Source: Segatella copri
GTDB taxonomy: Bacteria > Bacteroidota > Bacteroidia > Bacteroidales > Bacteroidaceae
Direction of reading: 5' to 3'
Length of the DNA stretch: 64,000 nucleotides
NCBI RefSeq assembly: GCF_019249655.2
Contig: NZ_CP137557.1
Span: 743,501-807,500, forward strand
Part shown: positions 56,501-64,000 of the stretch, one piece after another
How positions within the stretch are numbered: the stretch's first letter is position 1
How the letters are laid out: each line of letters begins with the position of its first letter
The notes under the pieces: model-generated
Databases searched by the model: none
What the model was told of the DNA's origin: nothing
Seen by the model: only the letters and a program-made list of their open reading frames with translations
Position numbers and translations under genes: made by a program

Positions 56501-57349
56501 ATGAATAAGTTTTTAATTATGGCATTGATGGCAAGCACCTTGATGATGTCAAGCTGTGCATTGAAGAAGGATCTTCAGAATTGCCAGAGTGAGAATAGAG
56601 AATTGACTCAGAATTATCAGGATACTAAGGAGAAGTTGGCAGCTGCTGAGGCTCGCCTCGCTTCACTTCAGGAGCAGCTTTCTGGTACCAAGAAGGATTA
56701 TGCCAAGTTGCAGAACTCTCTCGATAAGAGTTTGACCAATGCTAACCAGAACAACATCAGCATTGAGAAGCTCGTTGATCAGATTAACGAAAGCAACCAG
56801 TATATCCGCCACTTGGTTGAGGTGAAGAGCAAGAGCGATTCGCTCAACATGGTTCTTACCAACAACTTGACCCGTTCTCTCAGCCGTGAGGAGATGAAGG
56901 AGGTAGATGTTCAGGTGTTGAAGGGTGTGGTTTACATCTCTTTGGCTGACAATATGCTCTATCAGAGTGGTAGCTATGAGGTGAACGACCGTGCCAAGGA
57001 GACCTTGAGCAAGATTGCCAAGATTATCCAGGACTACAAGGACTACGATGTACTCATCGAGGGTAACACTGATAACGTGCCTGTAAGCACAACAAGTGCC
57101 AAGATGAAGAACATCCGTAACAACTGGGACCTCTCTGCTCTCCGTGCAGCTTCTGTTGTTCAGTATTTGCAGGATCACTTCGGCGTGAACCCTAAGCGTT
57201 TGACAGCTGGTGGCCGTGGTGAGTACAACCCTGTAACAACCAACAGTACAGAGGTGGGCAAGATGCGCAACCGTCGTACTCAGATCATCATCACTCCTAA
57301 GCTCGACCAGTTCATGGACTTGATCGACAAGGCTCCAGAGGAGAACTAA
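56501..57349 (+). CDS. OmpA-family lipoprotein with coiled-coil linker
   Basis: A 282-residue lipoprotein (lipobox MSSCA, Cys19). Residues about 25-110 are heptad-rich coiled coil (NCQSENRELTQNYQDTKEKL, LASLQEQLSGTKKDYAKLQ). The C-terminal OmpA domain (about 150-270: VYISLADNMLYQSGSYEVND, VLIEGNTDNVPVST, NNWDLSALRAASVVQYLQ, NRRTQIIITPKLDQF) binds peptidoglycan. It resembles abundant lipoproteins that tether the outer membrane to the wall. Monocistronic, with its own promoter and a strong terminator. Confidence 0.93.
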   Translation: MNKFLIMALMASTLMMSSCALKKDLQNCQSENRELTQNYQDTKEKLAAAEARLASLQEQLSGTKKDYAKLQNSLDKSLTNANQNNISIEKLVDQINESNQYIRHLVEVKSKSDSLNMVLTNNLTRSLSREEMKEVDVQVLKGVVYISLADNMLYQSGSYEVNDRAKETLSKIAKIIQDYKDYDVLIEGNTDNVPVSTTSAKMKNIRNNWDLSALRAASVVQYLQDHFGVNPKRLTAGGRGEYNPVTTNSTEVGKMRNRRTQIIITPKLDQFMDLIDKAPEEN

Positions 57350-57350
57350 T

Positions 57351-57393
57351 TTTTAGAATCATAATTTGATATTTTTAGAATCATAATTTGATA
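57351..57393 (+). repeat. Tandem duplication after the OmpA-lipoprotein stop codon
   Basis: Two copies of TTTTAGAATCATAATTTGAT (57352-57371 and 57374-57393), separated by two bases, lie immediately after the stop and before the terminator. Confidence 0.88.
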
Positions 57394-57403
57394 GCAGATA
57401 TAG

Positions 57404-57445
57404 AAGGCACCAGCAGGCTCCGGCTTGCTGGTGCCTTTGTGTTTT
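57404..57445 (+). terminator. Terminator of the OmpA-lipoprotein gene
   Basis: 12-bp arms AAGGCACCAGCA / TGCTGGTGCCTT around a 10-nt loop, followed by TGTGTTTTT. Confidence 0.93.
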
Positions 57446-57522
57446 TATATCAAAAATAGACTCTTTTTAATCATTTTGCTAGAAATAATATTAAATTCCT
57501 TTCTTTTTTCGGATATTTTTCG

Positions 57523-57531
57523 TAATTTTGC
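57523..57531 (+). promoter_or_regulatory. -7 box of the icd promoter
   Basis: TAATTTTGC, an exact consensus match, about 80 nt before the chosen ATG at 57610. No clear TTTG -33. Confidence 0.55.
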
Positions 57532-57609
57532 AGGCAAATTATCAAATTAGCCTGTGATGGCTTGATAAAGTGTATATTGCAAATTATTAATTTATATAAT
57601 AGTATTGTT

Positions 57610-58821
57610 ATGGAAAAGATTAAGATGACGACTCCATTGGTAGAGATGGATGGCGATGAGATGACAAGAATCCTCTGGAAGATGATCAAGGATGAACTGA
57701 TCCTGCCTTTCGTAGATTTGAAGTCAGAGTACTATGACCTTGGTTTGCCTTACCGCGACCAGACCAACGACCAGGTAACCATCGACTCTGCCGAGGCTGC
57801 CAAGAAATATGGCGTGGCTGTGAAGTGTGCTACCATCACCCCAAATGCACAGCGCATGGATGAGTATAAGCTCCACAAGATGTGGAAGAGCCCTAACGGA
57901 ACTATCCGTAGCATCATGGATGGTACCGTGTTCCGTGCTCCTATCACCATCCCTAGCATTCACCCTTGTGTGAAGAACTGGGAGAAGCCTATCACCATCG
58001 CCCGTCATGCTTATGGCGACGTATATAAGAGTGTGGAACTCCGTGCCGATGAGCCAGGAACTGCCAAGCTCGTGTTCGAGGGTAAGAGCGGCAAGAAGCA
58101 GGAAATCGAAATCCATAGCTTCGATGGCACTGGCGTTATCCAGGGTATGCACAATACCGATAAGAGTATCCGCAGTTTTGCACACAGCTGCTTCAAGTTT
58201 GCCATCGATACCAAGCAGGACCTCTGGTTCGCTACCAAGGATACCATCTCAAAGACCTATGATGCTCAGTTCCGCAAGATCTTCGAGGAAGTATATGAAA
58301 GCGACTACAAGAAGAAATTTGCCGAACTCGGCATTGAGTACTTCTATACATTGATTGATGATGCCGTGGCTCGTGTCATCCGCAGCAAGGGAGGCTTCAT
58401 CTGGGCTTGCAAGAACTATGATGGTGATGTAATGAGCGATATGCTCAGCACAGCCTTCGGTTCGCTGGCGATGATGACTTCCGTTTTGGTTTCTCCTGAT
58501 GGCAAGTATGAGTATGAGGCAGCCCATGGCACCGTAACCCGCCACTACTATCGCTACCTGAAGGGTGAGGATACATCCACCAACCCAATGGCTACCATCT
58601 TTGCATGGAGCGGTGCGTTGAGAAAGCGTGGTGAACTGGATGGTATCAAGGAACTGCAGGAGTTCGGCGACCAGTTGGAGGCAGCTTGCTTCGATACCCT
58701 GAATGATGGTATCGCAACCAAGGACCTCGTCAACCTGATGGAGGGTGTAGAGGCCAAGGCAGTTAATTCAGCCGGCTTTATCGCTGCCATCCGCGAAAGA
58801 CTCGAAAAGAGATTGGGATAA
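57610..58821 (+). CDS. icd: NADP-dependent isocitrate dehydrogenase (type II, eukaryote-like)
   Basis: A 403-residue enzyme of the TCA cycle (isocitrate to 2-oxoglutarate). The N-terminus [20 protein letters not shown] and the segments [51 protein letters not shown] and [23 protein letters not shown] are characteristic of homodimeric type II NADP-IDH, not the E. coli type. The start at 57610 (MEKIKM) matches family length; a possible upstream ATG at 57562 would add 16 residues unlike the family. Monocistronic. Confidence 0.96.
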   Translation: MEKIKMTTPLVEMDGDEMTRILWKMIKDELILPFVDLKSEYYDLGLPYRDQTNDQVTIDSAEAAKKYGVAVKCATITPNAQRMDEYKLHKMWKSPNGTIRSIMDGTVFRAPITIPSIHPCVKNWEKPITIARHAYGDVYKSVELRADEPGTAKLVFEGKSGKKQEIEIHSFDGTGVIQGMHNTDKSIRSFAHSCFKFAIDTKQDLWFATKDTISKTYDAQFRKIFEEVYESDYKKKFAELGIEYFYTLIDDAVARVIRSKGGFIWACKNYDGDVMSDMLSTAFGSLAMMTSVLVSPDGKYEYEAAHGTVTRHYYRYLKGEDTSTNPMATIFAWSGALRKRGELDGIKELQEFGDQLEAACFDTLNDGIATKDLVNLMEGVEAKAVNSAGFIAAIRERLEKRLG

Positions 58822-58834
58822 AATGTTTTAAAGC

Positions 58835-58898
58835 ATAAAAAAGCCTTGCCAGGAGTTCTCGTGAGAGAAACTGCTGGCAAGGCTTTCTTTTTTGTTTG
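58835..58898 (+). terminator. Strong terminator after icd
   Basis: Long stem AAGCCTTGCCAG / CTGGCAAGGCTT with an inner stem (AGTTCTC / GAGAAACT), followed by TCTTTTTT. A preceding A run makes it potentially bidirectional, also serving the small HTH gene opposite. Confidence 0.93.
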
Positions 58899-58921
58899 TA
58901 TCGGCTTTATTATATGGATTC

Positions 58922-59155
58922 TTATAGTTTCTTCTTCAAGGCATCAGAATAAAGTTTGAAGAAATCAACCTTGAGCAGTTGGCTGATGTGGAAGAGCATG
59001 CCAGAGTCAATGGTGGATCTATCATAAATCTTATATACGTTGGTGCGATGGCAACCTAATTCTCCGGCAAGCCATACGGATGTCTTGCCTTGCTTCTTGA
59101 GTTCTCGCTTGATGAGCTCCCCTATAACAATGGATGTCTTTGATTTATCTTTCAT
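58922..59155 (-). CDS. Small helix-turn-helix protein (XRE-like)
   Basis: A 77-residue protein made almost only of a lambda-repressor-like HTH (IGELIKRELKKQGKTSVWLAGELGCHRTNVYKIYDRSTIDSGMLFHISQLLKVDFFKLYSDAL). The recognition helix is HRTNVYKIY. Similar short DNA-binding proteins are common and conserved in Bacteroidales, but I know of no assigned role. It has its own promoter (TACTTTTGC at 59215-59207, minus strand) and stands alone between icd and a divergent two-component system. Confidence 0.85.
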   Translation of the reverse strand: MKDKSKTSIVIGELIKRELKKQGKTSVWLAGELGCHRTNVYKIYDRSTIDSGMLFHISQLLKVDFFKLYSDALKKKL

Positions 59156-59374
59156 AACAACACAGATATTTAATACTTAATCCTAAACTTTTTGACCTTA
59201 TCGGTTGCAAAAGTAGTATTAAAGTTTTTAACTAGCAAACAAACTTGTAGCCAATTAGATAACACCTAGTTAAAAAGTGTGACGAAATTACCGTCTTTAT
59301 CATTTTTTAGCAAAAAAATAACCGCTGTCACACAATTGTAACCACGTGTAATGCTTGTTACAAAATAAAATTCG

Positions 59375-59383
59375 TATTTTTGC
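59375..59383 (+). promoter_or_regulatory. -7 box of the two-component operon
   Basis: TATTTTTGC, with TTG at 59355-59357 (17-nt spacing) as a possible -33. The ATG of the response regulator follows 33 nt downstream. Confidence 0.55.
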
Positions 59384-59416
59384 AGCAGAATTAAAGATTT
59401 AATCAGTTTAGATAAG

Positions 59417-60112
59417 ATGGAAGAGAAAAATAAACGAATTCTGGTCGTTGACGATGAGCAAGACCTGTGTGAAATATTGAGTTTCAATCTTGAGACGGAA
59501 GGATATTATGTAGATACCGCCAACTCTGCCGAGGAGGCGCTGGAGATGGATGTTCCTTCCTATCATCTGCTGTTGCTCGATGTGATGATGGGGGGAATGA
59601 GCGGTTTCCAGATGGCGAAGAAGTTGAAAGAAAATCCTGTTACGGCAAATATCCCTATCATCTTCCTCACGGCTCGTGATACGGAGAATGATACGGTGAC
59701 GGGATTCAACCTGGGGGCTGATGACTATATCTCCAAACCGTTCTCTATCCGTGAGGTGATGGTGCGCATCCGTGCCGTGCTGCGTAGAACAGCTGAGCAG
59801 AATGGTACTGCCGAGGAGCCTACCACGATTGGCTATCAGGGATTGCTGCTCAATCTCGATAAGAAGACGGTGAGCATCGACGGAGAGAATGTGCCGTTCA
59901 CCAAGACGGAGTTCGAGTTGCTACGCCTCCTGCTGGAGGAGAAGGGCAGGGTGTTCTCACGCCAGGAACTCATCGACAGGGTATGGCCTAAGGATGTGAT
60001 GGTGCTCGACCGAACGGTGGATGTCAACATCACCCGAATGCGTAAAAAGGTGGGCAGATTTGCCAAGTGCATCGTCACGCGCCTTGGTTTTGGTTATTAT
60101 TTTGATGCGTAA
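59417..60112 (+). CDS. OmpR/PhoB-family response regulator
   Basis: A 231-residue regulator. The receiver domain (about 7-120) has the acidic pocket VVDDEQD, phospho-acceptor Asp in LLLLDVMM (about residue 56), Thr in IIFLTARD and Lys in DDYISKPFS. A winged-helix DNA-binding domain follows (about 140-231: FTKTEFELLRLLLEEKGRVFSR, DRTVDVNITRMRKKVG). It is encoded 5 nt ahead of its kinase. The pair resembles Bacteroides RprY/RprX, but I cannot confirm orthology. Confidence 0.95.
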   Translation: MEEKNKRILVVDDEQDLCEILSFNLETEGYYVDTANSAEEALEMDVPSYHLLLLDVMMGGMSGFQMAKKLKENPVTANIPIIFLTARDTENDTVTGFNLGADDYISKPFSIREVMVRIRAVLRRTAEQNGTAEEPTTIGYQGLLLNLDKKTVSIDGENVPFTKTEFELLRLLLEEKGRVFSRQELIDRVWPKDVMVLDRTVDVNITRMRKKVGRFAKCIVTRLGFGYYFDA

Positions 60113-60117
60113 CGGTT

Positions 60118-61578
60118 ATGTTTAAGATAAGTAATGTAGGTAGAAAGTTGTATTTCAGTGTGCTGACGGTGTTTCTCGTGTTCGCCGTCAGTTTTATCGT
60201 ATTTCAGCAGAACAGGGAGAAACAGTTTAAAATCAATACCTTGACATTGAAACTTGCCAACTACAATGAACTGCTGATGGAAGATCTGCTGCTATCCACC
60301 TCGCAGGGCATTCTGCTCTCTGATAGCATTGATATGGTGGATAGCGTGCGGGTGGCTGAGGCTAAGCTGCAGGAATTCGTGCGTGCGCACGAGAGTAAAG
60401 ACCTGCGTGTAACCCTGGTCAAGCCCGATGGCAAGGTGGTGTATGACAACATGAGCAAGGACTATCGCCATTTTTCCAATCATGCCAAGCGGGAAGAAAT
60501 AGCAGAGGCATTGAAGGTGGGACAGGGTACTAGCGTGGAACGACAGTCGAAGACCTTGAAGCAGGATTATTTCTATGTGGCTTCTTATTTTCCAAAATCG
60601 CATCTCATTGTGCGTACGGCACTGCCTTATAATAATGATCTGGCAAAATCGCTTCAGGCAGACCAGCACTACATCTGGTTTGCCATCATTGCCATTATCC
60701 TTCTTACCATCGTGCTCTATCGCTTTACCTACCGATTGGGCAAGAATGTCTCTAAACTTACTATTTTCGCCTATAAGGCAGATCACAACGAGAGTCTGGA
60801 GGTGGAAGATTTGGCAAAATTCCCGAATGATGAGCTGGGCGAGATTGCCGAGCGCATTATAAAGATGTATAAGCGTGTGCAGACTACCCGAAAGGAACAG
60901 GATGTGCTGAAGCGTCAGCTTACACAGAATATTGCGCATGAATTGAAGACTCCAGTGGCAAGTATTCAGGGATATCTGGAGACGATTTTGGATAATCCTC
61001 ATATCAACGAGCAAACCAAGGAACAGTTCCTGCAGCGTTGTTATGCGCAGAGCGAGCGACTTACTTCCTTGCTCCATGATATCTCAACGCTCAATCGCCT
61101 GGACGATGGATCGGATATGATTGATTTTGAAGCGGTGGATATTACGCAGATGGTGAATGACATCACGAAGGAGACGGCATTGGCTCGACAGGAGCACAAG
61201 ATGACCTTTGATAACCAGTTGCCTGAACGCATCGTGGTGAAGGGAAACCGCAGTTTGCTCTATAGCGTGTTCCGCAATCTTACTGATAATGCCATAGCCT
61301 ATGCCGGTGAGGGACGTACGATGACTTTGGAGGCAAAGGAGCAGGGGAACAAGTGGCATTTCATCTTCAGGGATAATGGTCAGGGTGTACCGCCGGAGCA
61401 TCTGGCTCGACTCTTCGAACGATTTTATCGGGTTGATAAGGGACGCAGCCGCAAGATGGGAGGCACAGGTTTGGGACTGGCCATCGTCAAGAATGCCGTA
61501 TTACTGCATGGTGGTACCATCAGGGTAAGCAATTTGCCAGAAGGTGGCTTGAAGTTTGAGTTTACTATCAAGAAGTAG
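60118..61578 (+). CDS. PhoR-like sensor histidine kinase
   Basis: A 486-residue inner-membrane kinase. There are two membrane helices (about 12-30 and 183-201) around a roughly 150-residue periplasmic sensor (FVRAHESKDLRVTLVKPDGKVVYDN, a Cache/PAS-like pattern), and a HAMP-like linker. HisKA carries the H-box IAHELKTPVASIQGYLE (His near 280), and HATPase has the N-box RNLTDNAIAYAG and the G boxes DNGQGVPPEH and GGTGLGLAIVKNA. It should phosphorylate the regulator encoded just upstream. The signal is unknown. Confidence 0.95.
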   Translation: MFKISNVGRKLYFSVLTVFLVFAVSFIVFQQNREKQFKINTLTLKLANYNELLMEDLLLSTSQGILLSDSIDMVDSVRVAEAKLQEFVRAHESKDLRVTLVKPDGKVVYDNMSKDYRHFSNHAKREEIAEALKVGQGTSVERQSKTLKQDYFYVASYFPKSHLIVRTALPYNNDLAKSLQADQHYIWFAIIAIILLTIVLYRFTYRLGKNVSKLTIFAYKADHNESLEVEDLAKFPNDELGEIAERIIKMYKRVQTTRKEQDVLKRQLTQNIAHELKTPVASIQGYLETILDNPHINEQTKEQFLQRCYAQSERLTSLLHDISTLNRLDDGSDMIDFEAVDITQMVNDITKETALARQEHKMTFDNQLPERIVVKGNRSLLYSVFRNLTDNAIAYAGEGRTMTLEAKEQGNKWHFIFRDNGQGVPPEHLARLFERFYRVDKGRSRKMGGTGLGLAIVKNAVLLHGGTIRVSNLPEGGLKFEFTIKK

Positions 61579-61605
61579 AGTAGGCATAATAATAAAGTAA
61601 ATACA

Positions 61606-61660
61606 TTGTGCATGTGCGCACGCCTGTGCGCCTGCACACATGCACAACGTGTGCATGTAT
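61606..61660. repeat. Alternating purine-pyrimidine palindrome downstream of the kinase gene
   Basis: Arms 61606-61620 (TTGTGCATGTGCGCA) and 61633-61647 (TGCACACATGCACAA) pair in 14 of 15 positions around a 12-nt loop, and a further GTGTGCATGTATAT follows. The GT/GC/AC-rich alternation is of the type that can form Z-DNA. There is no T run, so it is not a standard terminator. Confidence 0.75.
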
Positions 61661-61747
61661 ATAATAAGGAGCTTTGAAAGGAAAAAGGAAGAGAAGTGTT
61701 TTAGAATGTTAAATTTGAGATAAAAATGCAACTTTTTTTCGAAAACA

Positions 61748-61780
61748 TTTGGCTGTTTCGAAAATAGTTAGTACTTTTGC
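61748..61780 (+). promoter_or_regulatory. rRNA operon promoter
   Basis: TTTG (61748-61751) and TACTTTTGC (61772-61780) with 20-nt spacing give a near-perfect Bacteroidota -33/-7 pair. Transcription would start near 61787. Confidence 0.85.
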
Positions 61781-61786
61781 ACTCGC

Positions 61787-62043
61787 TTTTGAGAAATCAA
61801 GTATTACTCTAAGCAACTAAAGAAAGAGTTCTTTGAAAGATTTTACATAAACAGACAAGTAGTACAAGAAGCGGTTAACTTCTTAGAAATAAGAAAGTTG
61901 ACTGGGTAAAAGAAACGAACCGTCAAGCAATTGACAAGTCAGGTTTACTAAGCTTCAATAAACGAAAAGGATATTCGTCCTAAGTACAGACGACAAACAC
62001 CGAGTTACTTCTTCGGAAGTGACAAAGTAAAAATGATATTTTA
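61787..62043 (+). other. rRNA leader region
   Basis: About 257 nt between promoter and 16S. It contains the boxA-like antitermination motif GTTCTTTGAAAGATT near 61830, which recurs in variant form (GATCTTTGACATATTG) in the 16S-23S spacer. There is also short complementarity for 16S processing stems. No coding potential. Confidence 0.6.
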
Positions 62044-63576
<1,533 letters not shown>

Positions 63577-63920
63577 GGAGAGACGAATTTCCTATGAAGT
63601 GATAGGGAATCTGATTAAAAGTTCGCTTCTCTTCTTGTACGCACCATCTGTTTAATTAAATAGGAGACTGGGATTTCTTATACATTATATAATATATAGG
63701 GATGGCTCAAGCAAAATGGTTCAACTCCACAATCTCCACCATGCCTTTTAAGGCAAGAAGATCTTTGACATATTGACACAAGCAAAACTGTAAGTAATGA
63801 ACTTTAGTTCAGACTAAAGTGAATCAAATCGCAAGATGAGATTTCACAAGTTAGAATACAGCTGAAAGTATGAGCTACTTATTCGTTATTCGGAAACGAG
63901 TAACAAGAATACAGTCGTAA
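63577..63920 (+). other. 16S-23S spacer without tRNA genes
   Basis: About 344 nt. I find no tRNA (no GTTCRANNC T-loop or Ile/Ala anticodon arm), although many Bacteroidota spacers carry tRNA-Ile and tRNA-Ala. A boxA-like GATCTTTGACATATTG lies near 63750. Confidence 0.7.
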
Positions 63921-64000
63921 AGAAAGTAAGAAAGGGCGTATGGCGGATGCCTAGGCTCACGGAGGCGATGAAGGACGTGATAAGCTGCGATAAGCTTCGG
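63921..64000 (+). rRNA. rrl: 23S ribosomal RNA (5' end, runs off the right edge)
   Basis: GGCGTATGGCGGATGCCTAGG followed by GGAGGCGATGAAGGACGTG and CTGCGATAAGC matches the conserved first 80 nt of bacterial 23S rRNA. The start is estimated to within about 10 nt. Confidence 0.93.

Noticed and set aside
61606..61660. Rho-independent terminator of the kinase gene
   Set aside because: The stem is not followed by a T run and the sequence is instead an alternating purine-pyrimidine tract.

Overview
The window is a chromosomal segment of a Bacteroidota bacterium, most likely a gut Prevotellaceae (Segatella/Prevotella copri group). The evidence is the 16S rRNA gene at 62.0-63.6 kb, SusC/SusD pairs, Mfa-type fimbrillins, Bacteroidota promoters (TAnnTTTG -7 boxes) and no dependence on Shine-Dalgarno sites. 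The genus is inferred from recalled 16S similarity, not from a search.

Layout. (1) 1-14.4 kb is a starch/maltodextrin block: the 5' part of a SusC-type transporter gene (minus strand, running off the left edge), a divergent LacI-family regulator, an SLC45-type sugar transporter, a GH77 amylomaltase, a GH97 alpha-glucosidase, a GH13 pullulanase and a SusA-like GH13 enzyme. (2) 14.4-28.5 kb is an arabinan-type polysaccharide utilisation locus: a membrane-spanning propeller/AraC regulator, SusC, SusD, a surface glycan-binding lipoprotein and two GH43 enzymes. (3) 28.5-33.3 kb has long palindromes, a decayed ATPase gene, a purine permease and a GH51 arabinofuranosidase. (4) 33.3-43.7 kb is a six-gene Mfa-type fimbrial operon on the minus strand. 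(5) 43.8-45.2 kb is an intact IS4-family insertion sequence with terminal repeats and a 6-bp target duplication. (6) 45.5-51.3 kb carries a sulfatase, an S41 peptidase, an outer-membrane barrel and an AAA/PD-(D/E)XK protein. (7) 51.3-61.6 kb holds a split chromate-type transporter, purL, an OmpA lipoprotein, icd, a small HTH protein and a PhoB/PhoR-type two-component system. (8) 61.6-64 kb is an rRNA operon (16S, spacer, start of 23S).

How it works together. The most informative signal is regulatory. A perfect palindrome, GCAAACGTTTGC, occurs at 2613, 5139, 7964 and 45274. At the first three sites it lies 55 or 56 nt from the -7 box of the starch genes, and the site at 2613 serves two divergent promoters. 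The fourth site looks orphaned, but if the insertion sequence and one target copy are removed it lies exactly 56 nt upstream of the fimbrial operon's -7 box. The fimbrial operon therefore appears to have belonged to the LacI starch regulon until the insertion sequence separated it. One of its lipoproteins also appears to carry starch-binding (CBM26-like) modules at its C-terminus. A second regulatory signal, TTTGTCCACC followed by exactly 20 nt and TACTTTTGC, links the arabinan susC promoter to the distant GH51 gene. The arabinan glycan-binding protein and the large GH43 also share a repeated beta-sandwich-like module that I could not assign to a known family.
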